A stretch of DNA of 41,167 nucleotides from an uncultured Acidimicrobiales bacterium. GTDB lineage: Bacteria; Actinomycetota; Acidimicrobiia; Acidimicrobiales; SZUA-35. The notes beneath the pieces were generated by a model. It ran no database searches and was not told where the DNA came from. It saw only the letters and a program-made list of their open reading frames with translations. The stretch's first letter is position 1; each line of letters starts with the position of its first letter. Position numbers and translations under genes: made by a program. The stretch lies in contig CALIFY010000070.1 in assembly GCA_938021675.1 (NCBI GenBank), positions 1-41,167 of the forward strand. Direction: 5' to 3'. Below, piece by piece: positions 25,029-32,463 of this stretch.

Positions 25029-26054
25029 GTGGCTGCACCACCACGCCGAGCGACCACTAAGCTCTTCGGTGTGATCGATCGACCGATCTTCCTCGTTGGC
25101 GCCGAGCGGTCAGGCACCACCCTCTTGCGGTTAATGCTCGACTCGCACCCCGAGATTTCGTTTGCTGAAGAGTTCGAATACGCAGTCGAACTCATGGACG
25201 ACGACGGCCAGTACCCGTCGATGGAGGAGTACGGCACCTACCTGGAAACAAACAGACTGTTCTCGACCAGCGGGTTCGCGTTCGATCCCACGAAGACGTA
25301 TCCGGAACTGATCGACAGTTTCCTCCAGGATCGCCAAGACACCAAGGGCGCGCCCTACGTCGGCGCAACCATCCATTTCGGCTTCTCGAAGGCCCTCAAG
25401 GTCTGGCCCAACGCCAAACTTATCCACATCATCCGAGACCCTCGTGACGTGAGCCCATCATGCATCGCCATGGGTTGGGCTGGGAACGTGTGGCACGGAC
25501 TCGACAAGTGGGTCGAAGCCGAGGACGAATGGGCCGCGGTCGACGCTCGGTTGCCCGAGCAACAGAAGCTGACGGTGCGGTTCACCGATCTGATCGACAA
25601 TCACGAATCGACTCTGACCACGATCTGTCGATATATCGGCGTCGAATACACCAGCCAAATGTTGAGCTACGCCGCCACGACCGACTACCGCGAGCCTCGC
25701 CCAGGGGTCGCCAGCAGTTGGCGGGGCAAGTTGTCAGACGGCGACATCCAATTGATCGAAGCCAGAGCCGGCGACCGGCTACAGGCGCTCGGATTCGAAC
25801 CATCTGGCTTACCGCCGACCTCGGTTGGGCCGCGACGGGCCCGCTGGCTCCGATGGCACGACCGGGCCGGCAAGGTCACACAACGGGTCCAGCACTTTGG
25901 CCTACGACTCACCGTGGCCGACTTGGGCGCTCGAGCTCTCGGTGTCGAGAGGTGGCAGCGCGCCCTCCGGCTCAAGTTCAACGAGGTTGAGCTAGCCCAC
26001 CGCAAGAAGAGTTGGGCCAGCGACGGCGACGCCAAGTACCGAACCTCCCGATAG
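25029..26054 (+). CDS. PAPS-dependent sulfotransferase
   Basis: A 341-residue sulfotransferase-family protein that would move sulfate from PAPS to an alcohol or amine. The 5'-phosphosulfate loop is FLVGAERSGTTLLRLMLDSHP near the N-terminus. The 3'-phosphate-binding region is IHIIRDPRDVSPSCIAMGW. A KLTVRFTDLIDNHESTL strand follows, as in bacterial members. GTG 25029 is used; an in-frame GTG at 25071 is an alternative closer to the first strand, and neither has a clear ribosome binding site. It is divergent from the sigR-like gene. The acceptor is unknown; a glycan or lipid is plausible. Confidence 0.88.
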   Translation: MAAPPRRATTKLFGVIDRPIFLVGAERSGTTLLRLMLDSHPEISFAEEFEYAVELMDDDGQYPSMEEYGTYLETNRLFSTSGFAFDPTKTYPELIDSFLQDRQDTKGAPYVGATIHFGFSKALKVWPNAKLIHIIRDPRDVSPSCIAMGWAGNVWHGLDKWVEAEDEWAAVDARLPEQQKLTVRFTDLIDNHESTLTTICRYIGVEYTSQMLSYAATTDYREPRPGVASSWRGKLSDGDIQLIEARAGDRLQALGFEPSGLPPTSVGPRRARWLRWHDRAGKVTQRVQHFGLRLTVADLGARALGVERWQRALRLKFNEVELAHRKKSWASDGDAKYRTSR

Positions 26055-26078
26055 ATCCATGGGCCGATAGATCCATGG
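26048..26078. repeat. Tandem 15-bp repeat after the sulfotransferase gene
   Basis: CCGATAGATCCATGG occurs at 26048-26062 and 26064-26078, overlapping the sulfotransferase stop codon, with a degenerate third start beyond. The second copy is part of the palindrome GATCCATGGATC (26070-26081). Probably slippage; no function is evident. Confidence 0.7.
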
Positions 26079-26097
26079 ATCGATAGGCCTACGGGCG

Positions 26098-26262
26098 CTA
26101 GTCGATTGGGGGTGGCGAGCCGCCGACCCACGCCATGAGATTGTCGAACAGTTCGAGGGTCTCTTCACGAGACAGCACCTTGGAATGGGCGGGCAGCATC
26201 GCCACCGACCGGCGCAGGCTGGTGAGATGATGAATGTTGGTCAAGTCTGAGGTTCCTAGCAT
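26098..26262 (-). CDS. 54-residue hypothetical protein behind an SOS-type promoter
   Basis: A short intact reading frame, ATG 26262 to TAG 26098. It begins MLGTSDLTNIHHLTSLRRSV, contains a helical, charged middle (VLSREETLELFDNLMAW) and ends GGSPPPID. The family is not recognised. There is no ribosome binding site; the promoter described at 26269 would start transcription at or next to the ATG, giving a leaderless mRNA. A near-perfect actinobacterial LexA box lies inside that promoter, so induction by DNA damage is the inference. The reading frame has normal amino-acid composition, which supports a real gene. A chance ORF cannot be excluded. Confidence 0.6.
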   Translation of the reverse strand: MLGTSDLTNIHHLTSLRRSVAMLPAHSKVLSREETLELFDNLMAWVGGSPPPID

Positions 26263-26268
26263 GACAAC

Positions 26269-26297
26269 AACTTAGGGCGAACGATCGTTCGATTCAA
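26269..26297 (-). promoter_or_regulatory. Sigma-70-type promoter with LexA/SOS box in the spacer
   Basis: On the minus strand, TTGAAT (26292-26297) and TAAGTT (26269-26274) are separated by exactly 17 bp. The spacer contains the palindrome CGAACGATCGTTCG (26278-26291). With its flanking bases it matches the actinobacterial SOS consensus TCGAAC-N4-GTTCGA at 11 of 12 defined positions. A repressor bound there would block RNA polymerase. The predicted transcription start coincides with the ATG at 26262. Confidence 0.6.
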
Positions 26298-26373
26298 CGT
26301 TCGTTGTGAAATCTCGTTCCGGCTGAGAAGCCCTGAGGAACGCGACGACTAACGTGACGGTCGTCTCGGAGGG

Positions 26374-26947
26374 TCAGAGCTTGTATGCCTCCGTGAGGCG
26401 TTCGGTTGTGACGTCGGCGGCGTCGATGGCCTCGGACCCCCAGGCCAAGACTCAGGACCATTGCCCGGTCGGCGACCCCAAGGGCCAGGGTGGCGTTCTG
26501 TTCGGTCAACACGATGGTGACGCCGCGCCCGCTGTGGATCTCGGCGATCTTCTGGAAGAAGAGTTCGACATACAACGGCGAGAGTCCGGCCGTCGGTTCG
26601 TCGAGCAACATACCGATCCGATCGATCAGTGGAATCGACCGCAGATAATTGTTGGCGGCGACGAAAATGAACGCTCCAATCCACGCCCCTTCGAGACGGG
26701 CCATACCACCGATTACGGCGATGATGAGCAGGTCGATGGTTGGGCCGATCGAGATTGAACGGGCGTCGATCTGGCCGTTCCACCACACGTTGAGCACACC
26801 GGCGATCCCAGCGATGAAGCCGGCAATGGTGAAGGCCAGGGTGCGATGTAGCGGCACTTTCCACCTCAGCGCGGCCATCCGGATCGGCTCGTCCCGAATG
26901 CCCTGCATAGCGAGGCCGAACGGCGACCGAGTGATGGCCCGAAGGGA
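26374..26947 (-). pseudogene. livM/livF deletion chimera (branched-chain amino acid ABC transporter remnant)
   Basis: Reading leftward from about 26947, RAITRSPFGLAMQGIRDE and the following 95 residues match the C-terminal part of a LivM permease, ending SIPLIDRIG. At about 26612 the frame passes directly into MLLDEPTAGLSPLYVELFF, the Walker B region of the LivF ATPase, followed by VLTEQNATLALGVADRAMVLSLG. Everything between (the end of livM, livG and the start of livF) is missing. A run of five G on the minus strand then shifts the frame. With four G, the native tail SEAIDAADVTTERLTEAYKL and a stop at 26374 would be read. There is no start or 5' part, so this is a dead fragment. Confidence 0.8.
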
Positions 26948-27477
26948 ATATCATCGATACGATCTCCGATCAGTAAGTCAAGAACCTTCGGGAAGTCAAG
27001 GTCAGAAACGCTTAGACCGAGCAGATCGGACGCCTTCAAATAGATCGCAGGGGCTGGCTTCGGCTCGACACCCTCGGCGGTCACGACAATATCGACCAGC
27101 GATCGGATACCTAGGCGTTCCAAGTGGCCTTCCACCCAACCGGTTAACGAGTTCGATACGACGGCGATTCCCACACGTCGATCTTGAGCTATCTCCAACA
27201 GGTTGATGATGCCACTGCGGGCTGGTTCTCTGGCGGCGTGCTCTGCCTTGAGGATGTCTCGTTCCCGCTGAATGTCGTCAGCATCATCGCCAGTCGCCTC
27301 AGCCAAGTTAGCGGCCCACGGCACACCGCCACGACCGACGCAAGGGAGCCACTCGTCAATTTCGAGTGTCACTCCTCTTCTTGCATGCACTTCCTTCCAG
27401 GACCAGAAGGCGCTTGTCTCCGAGTCGATGATCGTGCCATCGAAATCTATTGCTAAACCACCGTGGAACGCTCTCAA
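26866..27477 (-). pseudogene. HAD-superfamily hydrolase, 3' end lost
   Basis: The first 160 residues resemble beta-phosphoglucomutase-like HAD phosphatases: motif I DFDGTIIDSE at 11-20, motif II VVSNS at 106-110, and motif III Lys in PKPAPAIY at 140-146. Where motif IV (ED/DD) should follow DLLGLSVSD, the sequence turns into an unrelated LDFPKVLDLLIGDRIDDIP. From about 26945 it is read out of frame through the livM remnant. The catalytic motif IV is missing, so the product is probably inactive. The start is TTG 27477 with GGAG eight bases upstream, overlapping the stop of the kinase-CmcI gene (TTGA). The original substrate may have been a phosphosugar. Confidence 0.72.
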
Positions 27478-28718
27478 CTCGTGCGCTCCAAGAAACCTTT
27501 CGGTGCGAACGTGAAGCCGAACTTGCTCTCTGCTGCATGATCCAGGCGATAGTTGTCTCCGTGTTTGGCGAGGAAATCAGCCGTCGCTTCGAACGGACCC
27601 GCACCGAACTTTGGGAGTGCCGGCCTGCCGCCAAGATTCGTGTCCTCGACAACAATCCTGTCACCGGGAATCGTTACCTCGTGAAGTGCTAAGAGTTCGG
27701 CGAGAACGTTAGCGTACGAGTGATCGCTGTCGACCACCACAAACCAGTTTCCTTCACGGTCGCTTCGCAACCGTTCGAGTCGTTCCCGAGCCTCCAGACT
27801 CGATGACGAACCTCGCCAAAGCTCAATACCAGACTGCGCCTCTAGAACCGGTGAGGTTAGCGAATGATCAATGTCAATACTCAAAACCAAAGCATCGGGG
27901 TTACTCCCGGCTAGCACATCGGTGAAGAAGAGCGTTGCGCCGCCAAACCCGGTTCCGAGCTCGACTACCGCGGATGGCTCCAGCTCACAAATCAGCTCTT
28001 GGTAGAGCCACAGATCGGACACCGACTTGTTGGCCGTGACACCACGCCACGTCGTCGTCTCCCAGACCCGACTTTCGAAGTACCACTTGTGGTAGCGCTC
28101 GCCGGCTGACCGACCATCGTCCAATAACAAGTAGGACGGAGGATCGTCGTCACCTCCAGCGTCCAAACGCAGATCCGCTCGGCTCGCCGGCATCTCGTCG
28201 GCTCCGTAGTGTCGCTCGCCAGGCATCCACTCGTCGACCCACTCCCGTCGGGCTGCTTCGCCATCCCGCTCAAGCCCCCGTCTCAAGCGGGTCATCTCGT
28301 CTGAGTCAATCCAGATCATCAGGTCATAGAAATGCCGAAGTTTGTTGGACGTCGAATACACGCCTTCGACGATCGTCAGCTTCTGGGCAACGAGCTGCGT
28401 GCCGGGTACGACATTGTCGGTGTCCCAATCGTACCGACTTGGGTGAGCGTCATCCCCTCTGCTCAGAGGGCCCAATACTTCCTCTGCCAGTCGATCAAGA
28501 TCAAACAGACCTCCATGCTCGCCCGGAGGACGAACGTTGTCCGAACTCGGCCGGAAGAAGTCGTCGACGTGAACCAATTGTGCTGACAGATACTTGGCGA
28601 GACCTTCAGCAAGAACGCTCTTGCCGGCCCCGCCGTAGCCGTCCAAACCTATCAGCAGACCCCCCGTTGGAATAAGGTCGGCCACACGTTTTGCTACTGC
28701 CTCTTGATCCAGAATCAT
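27474..28718 (-). CDS. P-loop kinase fused to a CmcI-type methyltransferase domain
   Basis: A 414-residue protein with two unrelated enzyme domains. Residues 1 to about 190 are a uridine kinase-like P-loop domain: Walker A GYGGAGKS at 27-34, LVHVDDFFRP, and LTIVEGVYSTSNKLRHFYDLMIWID. From about 205 to 410 it resembles the cephalosporin hydroxylase/CmcI family of SAM-dependent methyltransferases: VVELGTGFGGATLFF, then LSIDIDHS, FVVVDSDHSYANVL and GDRIVVEDTNLGG. CmcI relatives often O-methylate sugars in surface glycans. The start is ATG 28718. A glycosyltransferase fragment lies just upstream and a HAD gene overlaps its end, so a sugar- or nucleotide-modifying operon is inferred. The stretch has lower GC than its surroundings, which fits transfer. 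Confidence 0.8.
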   Translation of the reverse strand: MILDQEAVAKRVADLIPTGGLLIGLDGYGGAGKSVLAEGLAKYLSAQLVHVDDFFRPSSDNVRPPGEHGGLFDLDRLAEEVLGPLSRGDDAHPSRYDWDTDNVVPGTQLVAQKLTIVEGVYSTSNKLRHFYDLMIWIDSDEMTRLRRGLERDGEAARREWVDEWMPGERHYGADEMPASRADLRLDAGGDDDPPSYLLLDDGRSAGERYHKWYFESRVWETTTWRGVTANKSVSDLWLYQELICELEPSAVVELGTGFGGATLFFTDVLAGSNPDALVLSIDIDHSLTSPVLEAQSGIELWRGSSSSLEARERLERLRSDREGNWFVVVDSDHSYANVLAELLALHEVTIPGDRIVVEDTNLGGRPALPKFGAGPFEATADFLAKHGDNYRLDHAAESKFGFTFAPKGFLERTS

Positions 28719-28723
28719 TGTGG

Positions 28724-29278
28724 CTACTTTCGGTCAACGAGCCGTACGCCGGTAGGCACAGCTCCAAGGAGTTGGTACAGGTTGGCGATCCGATGAGCCG
28801 CATCATCCAACCGAAACATCTGATGACACCTTGCCTGAGCATTGAGCGCAACCGTCTCACGCAGTTCAGGGGAGTCCACTGCTCTTAGAAGCGCAGCACC
28901 AAGGGCTCGGGGATTGTTCGCTTTCGCCATAATCGATGTGACAGAATCCGTTGCTATCTCAAAAGCCAGACTTTGTTCGACGGTAAATCCGTATCCGCCA
29001 GAGGTGGTCAGCCCGACCGGACGTTCGCCGTCGAATACGCCCTCGCCCCCGATGCAGTCCGCGGTGTCGCCATCAGGCGTGTCGGCTGGAGTCCACCGCG
29101 GCACATCGATGCAGAGGTAGCCCTCGACTTTCCGTTGATGGCTACTTGATCGTCGACGGCATCGGAGTCTTCTGGAAGAAGTTTCGCCGGTAGACCGTAG
29201 TTTTGACTTTGGACCAGAGATCTTGTGGACTCCATTCATGCGGGCGGCGACAACCCGTCCGGAGAGAGGGTTCGTCAT
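28724..29278 (-). pseudogene. Probable glycosyltransferase (GT-B) C-terminal fragment
   Basis: The last 90 residues, with SGGYGFTVEQSLAFEIATDS, IMAKANNPRALGAALLRAV and SPELRETVALNAQARCHQMF, follow the pattern of the GT4 C-terminal domain: a donor-site Glu helix, then the D-P-x-A-L-A helix and the final LYxxLG. The upstream part is compositionally odd and matches no GT N-terminus. A second frame at 29008-29235 looks equally plausible, which suggests frameshifts. It ends 5 bp before the kinase-CmcI gene. I regard it as a decayed 3' fragment; the family call is tentative. Confidence 0.4.
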
Positions 29279-29320
29279 GGCCTCGGTCGAACGACCAGTG
29301 CACGCGTCGCTTCCGACGGC

Positions 29321-29440
29321 ATGAAATCGAACCGAGTGGCGGCGGCCAGCCTCGCCTTGGTGCCGTTCACCGCATTAGGGCTTGCTCTGCGTAACCCATC
29401 CGCCGTCGAGGTAGCTGTGACGACCGGCAACAGACCATGA
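29321..29440 (+). CDS. Possible 39-residue ORF coupled to deoC
   Basis: ATG 29321 opens a short frame, MKSNRVAAASLALVPFTALG and so on, with a hydrophobic stretch like a signal peptide. It ends in a TGA that overlaps the deoC start (ATGA at 29437-29440). The overlap is the typical coupling arrangement in this genome, but the ORF is short and no ribosome binding site is clear. It may be a leader peptide, or a chance frame. Confidence 0.3.
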   Translation: MKSNRVAAASLALVPFTALGLALRNPSAVEVAVTTGNRP

Positions 29441-30207
29441 CCGAACGACCCACAATCGATAGCGACCAAGCCATCGCACGCCGGACCCTGCCGCTGATCG
29501 ACCTGACAAGCCTTGGGGATGCCGATACCGACGACGATGTCGAGCGGTTATGCGAGGCCGCCGTGACCCCGGCCGGACCGGTAGCCGCAGTGTGCGTCTG
29601 GCCCCGGTTCGTGGGGCGGGCCGCAACCCTGCTGTCGTCAACGCCCGTCGGCGTGGCGTCGGTTGCCAATTTTCCAGAGGGCGATCCAAACCCCACCCGA
29701 GCGGCAACGGACGCTCGATCGATCGTCAACGCCGGCGGGGCCGAGGTCGACGTGGTCTACCCATGGCGGTCCCTTGTCGGCGGTGACGCTGCGGCCGGCC
29801 GAAACCTTGTGGCGGCCACTCGTCAAGAGATAGGCCAAGACATCGTTCTCAAAGTCATCTTGGAGACGGGCGAACTACACGACCCCGATCTGATCCGAAC
29901 GGCCGCCGGCGACGCGTTAGATGCTGGTGCCGATTTCCTGAAGACCTCAACCGGAAAGACGGCCAAATCAGCCACCCCGGAAGCGGTGGCAATCTTGCTC
30001 GACGTATTGGCCGAATACCCCCGGACAGCCGGACTCAAGATCTCGGGCGGGATCCGGTCCATCGGTCAGGCGGCCGAATACTTGGCGCTGGCCGATGAGC
30101 GGATGGGGCCGGGTTGGGCAGGTGCCGCCACGCTCCGTTTCGGCGCCAGCACACTTCTCGGCAACATCTTGAACGTGCTACCCGCCGCTGGTGAGCAAAC
30201 AGGGTGA
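29437..30207 (+). CDS. deoC: Deoxyribose-phosphate aldolase
   Basis: Class I aldolase that reversibly splits 2-deoxyribose 5-phosphate into acetaldehyde and glyceraldehyde 3-phosphate in deoxynucleoside catabolism. The 256 residues align along their length with the E. coli-type enzyme: PLIDLTSLGDADTDD, ASVANFPEGDPN, EVDVVYPWRSL, VILETGELHD, DFLKTSTGKT with the Schiff-base Lys169, and LKISGGIRSI with the second lysine, Lys201. All key residues are kept. The start ATG 29437 overlaps the end of a short upstream ORF. Confidence 0.95.
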   Translation: MTERPTIDSDQAIARRTLPLIDLTSLGDADTDDDVERLCEAAVTPAGPVAAVCVWPRFVGRAATLLSSTPVGVASVANFPEGDPNPTRAATDARSIVNAGGAEVDVVYPWRSLVGGDAAAGRNLVAATRQEIGQDIVLKVILETGELHDPDLIRTAAGDALDAGADFLKTSTGKTAKSATPEAVAILLDVLAEYPRTAGLKISGGIRSIGQAAEYLALADERMGPGWAGAATLRFGASTLLGNILNVLPAAGEQTG

Positions 30208-30215
30208 GCAAACAG
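30190..30215. repeat. Tandem 13-bp duplication at the deoC stop
   Basis: GGTGAGCAAACAG is repeated exactly at 30190-30202 and 30203-30215; the deoC TGA (30205-30207) lies in the second copy. Probably a slippage event. It also creates a GTG that opens an ORF at 30204, which I do not regard as a gene. The rest of the gap to 30389 holds nothing recognised. Confidence 0.7.
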
Positions 30216-30389
30216 CGGGACCCTCACATCAGCAACGATGACCCGTCCGCAGGCATTGATCTGACCAACGACACCCCCGACCCGGTGGAGCTCCAGCCGC
30301 TGTCCGACGACCGAAGGGGTACGGTCGACGGCCTCGGAGACCAATCGACCCTCATGCCCACTTCAGAGCTCCGACCAGGTCTCCGCTCG

Positions 30390-31136
30390 CTAGTCGAGCG
30401 TGGACCGGCGAAGAGTAGCCAGCGCTCGATGGAGTGTTCGCGAGACGTACATCTGACTCATACCGACCTCCCGGGCGATGTCACGCTGGTTTCGGTCGCC
30501 AAAGAACTTGAGTTCGACAATCTGCCGCTCGACAGCTGTGAGCCGACCGAGCATCTCAGCCACCACGTGCCGATCCTCTACCCGTAGCGGATCATCATCG
30601 ATCGTTCCGAGGGTGTCACCAAACGTCACGCCCTCACCGGCTCCCGATGGCGCGTCGATCGACTCGGCCGTGTACGCCTGCACGGCCTCCATCGCGGCCA
30701 GCACCTCGTCGACCTCCGCCCCAACCGATTGGGCCAGCTCCGGGATCGTCGGGCTCCTACCGAGTTCCTTGGCCAGCGTGTCGAGCGAAACCCGAATGGC
30801 CTGGCCGAGATCCTGATGATGGCGGGAGATGCGGACCGACCACGCCTTGTCTCGGAAGTATCGCTTCAACTCGCCGTCGATGGTACGACCGGCGAAGGTC
30901 TCGAAACGCACGCCCAGTTCCGGGTCGAACCGTTCAACGGCTCCGATCAGCGCCATCCGGGCCACCTGTTCAAGGTCTTCAAGCGCCACGCCGCGACGGG
31001 CGTAACGGCGGGCGAACCCGCGGCCGAGCAGTAGATGGTCCTCTACGAGACGGTTGCGTAACTCGATGCAGCGTTCACGGCGATACCGATCGAACAACTC
31101 CCCCGTCGTTGCGGCCGCCTCACGCTCCACGGCCAC
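30390..31136 (-). CDS. SigF/SigB-type general stress sigma factor
   Basis: A 248-residue group 3 sigma factor. Region 2 reads LVEDHLLLGRGFARRYARRGVALEDLEQVARMALIGAVERFDPELGVRFETFAGRTIDGELKRYFRD. Region 3 follows with SLDTLAKELGRSPTIPELAQ. Region 4 carries the helix-turn-helix (LTAVERQIVELKFFGDRNQRDIAREVGMSQMYVSRTLHRAL). The order and the R-F-E-T-F-A signature are characteristic of the SigB/SigF family. It overlaps the end of the RsbW-like gene by 17 bp on the same strand, the usual anti-sigma/sigma operon order. A SigF-type promoter upstream of that operon implies autoregulation. Confidence 0.94.
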   Translation of the reverse strand: MAVEREAAATTGELFDRYRRERCIELRNRLVEDHLLLGRGFARRYARRGVALEDLEQVARMALIGAVERFDPELGVRFETFAGRTIDGELKRYFRDKAWSVRISRHHQDLGQAIRVSLDTLAKELGRSPTIPELAQSVGAEVDEVLAAMEAVQAYTAESIDAPSGAGEGVTFGDTLGTIDDDPLRVEDRHVVAEMLGRLTAVERQIVELKFFGDRNQRDIAREVGMSQMYVSRTLHRALATLRRSTLD

Positions 31137-31539
31137 ACTTGGTTACTCGAAACCCCCGGCCCTGTGAGTCGCCATACACAACCAATTCATCGACGGTCGC
31201 CTCGAGGATGACCCTACCGAGTTCATCGATTTCGAGATCCCTCCCGGGAGGAAGCAGTACTTCTACCTCCATCCCAGTCGAACTGCTGATAAATCGGAGC
31301 TGCAACGGGTCGGTCGTCGCCTCCATAGCGACAGACGACAGCTCGTCGACAGCAACTTTGACGTCTTCAATTTCTGATGTGGTGAGCCCTGCCTCAGCGG
31401 CCGCTCCGGCCGCGGCCAAGCGTACGACGTACAGAAACCGCGGATCGGGTGGAACATCGAGCCGGACCTGCCATGGAGATCCGCTGATCTCCGGTCGATC
31501 GACGTTCTGGTGAAGTTCGTCGCTACTCCAGGCGCTCAC
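31120..31539 (-). CDS. RsbW-like anti-sigma factor (GHKL ATPase fold)
   Basis: A 139-residue anti-sigma factor predicted to hold the downstream SigF-type sigma. It has an HATPase-like pattern: LDVPPDPRFLYVVRLAAAG, the helix IEDVKVAVDELSSVAMEA, a strand pair, and GRVILEATVDELVVYGD GRGFRVTK. The N-box Asn expected after the Asp-Glu pair is not seen (DELSSVAME). Actinobacterial UsfX-type factors are similarly divergent, so kinase activity is uncertain. The start is GTG 31539, with GAGG upstream; the frame continues to 31686 but with poor composition. It overlaps the sigma gene, implying coupling. Confidence 0.8.
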   Translation of the reverse strand: MSAWSSDELHQNVDRPEISGSPWQVRLDVPPDPRFLYVVRLAAAGAAAEAGLTTSEIEDVKVAVDELSSVAMEATTDPLQLRFISSSTGMEVEVLLPPGRDLEIDELGRVILEATVDELVVYGDSQGRGFRVTKCGRGA

Positions 31540-31762
31540 ACACGAAGCGTAACCTCGACGACGATGCCGAACACGATCGCTCGGGGTTCTTCCGGGGCCG
31601 TCCCGGCCGTGCCTCCGCCTAGCTTCGGAGAAGATCAGGAGCCCGCACGGCGGAGTTGGGGGGGGACCCAAGCGCGAGGGGCGCATTTACCGTGCGGGCA
31701 TTGGCACATCACAGCGAGGTGGGGGAACGCTCCGTGCCGTACCTGATCTGTTATATGAAGAG

Positions 31763-31788
31763 ATACCCACCGGTCGATGGCCCGAAAC
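31763..31788 (-). promoter_or_regulatory. SigF/SigB-type promoter of the sigma operon
   Basis: Minus-strand GTTT (31785-31788), a 16-bp spacer, and GGGTAT (31763-31768) match the SigB/SigF consensus. It faces the anti-sigma/sigma operon, with a leader of about 215 bases to GTG 31539. It implies positive autoregulation of the sigma factor. Confidence 0.75.
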
Positions 31789-31856
31789 ATCAAACTCAAA
31801 AAAACTTTCCCCGGCGTTCGATTCGGATTCAAACCAACAATTGAATCGAAAATGGT

Positions 31857-31882
31857 GTTTCAACAGCCGGCCGGATGGGTAA
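31857..31882 (+). promoter_or_regulatory. SigF/SigB-type promoter of the HATPase gene
   Basis: GTTT (31857-31860), a 16-bp spacer, and GGGTAA (31877-31882) lie directly before ATG 31892. Transcription would begin a few bases before the ATG. It is divergent from the promoter at 31763 and has the same spacing, so both arms look like part of one SigF regulon. The 352-bp region 31540-31891 otherwise contains no gene I can support. Confidence 0.7.
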
Positions 31883-31891
31883 GGACTGGCA

Positions 31892-32368
31892 ATGGCGACG
31901 ACCTCCTTCACTACCTGCACCGATGATGGGAGCCCGAGCCGACCGTCGAACGCCGCCTACCTCATCCTCGATTTCGAGCCGACCCATGCCGCGGCCTCCG
32001 ACGCTCGACGACAAGCCCGATCAACGCTCGACCAAGCCGGGGTACCGATTGCTACCGCGGCCGACCTTGAGTTGATCATCGCTGAACTGTGTTCCAATGC
32101 CGTCGACCAAGAACCAGATCAGCCGATTCACCTTGCTCTGACCATCGCAAGCACCATCGTTCTGTTAACGGTGTCAAACCGCATCGGTCTGCGAACCGAA
32201 CCGATTGCCAACGAGGTTCCCGACCAACACACCACTCGGCTTTCCGAACGGGGACGCGGCCTGTCCATCGTGACCGCGCTCGCCGATTGCTTCGAGATTG
32301 AACGAGCAGCTGGCTGGACATCGGTCCACTGTTTCCGACGGATAGCCGCTCGACCACGAGCCGGGTGA
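31892..32368 (+). CDS. HATPase-domain protein (RsbW/RsbT-like)
   Basis: A 158-residue GHKL ATPase-fold protein of the HATPase_c_2 type found in partner-switching systems. The N-box is present as ADLELIIAELCSNAVDQ, with the Glu-x3-Asn pair. The G2-like box is SERGRGLSIVTALAD. The DxGxG box is weak. It could be a second anti-sigma or serine kinase that phosphorylates the STAS protein encoded at 34068. It has its own SigF-type promoter directly upstream, so it is probably induced with the stress response as feedback. Confidence 0.85.
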   Translation: MATTSFTTCTDDGSPSRPSNAAYLILDFEPTHAAASDARRQARSTLDQAGVPIATAADLELIIAELCSNAVDQEPDQPIHLALTIASTIVLLTVSNRIGLRTEPIANEVPDQHTTRLSERGRGLSIVTALADCFEIERAAGWTSVHCFRRIAARPRAG

Positions 32369-32463
32369 TGAGATCTCGGCCTGGAGCGGGTGACCCGGTC
32401 ATTACGACCGGACTCCGCCGCCATCTGCTTCAGGCCGAACCTTTCAACCGTTCGGCGCTCGCT

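Noticed and set aside
30204-30587. 127-codon plus-strand frame after deoC
   Set aside because: It starts in a 13-bp slippage duplication, about half of it is antisense to the sigma factor gene, and its sequence is unstructured.
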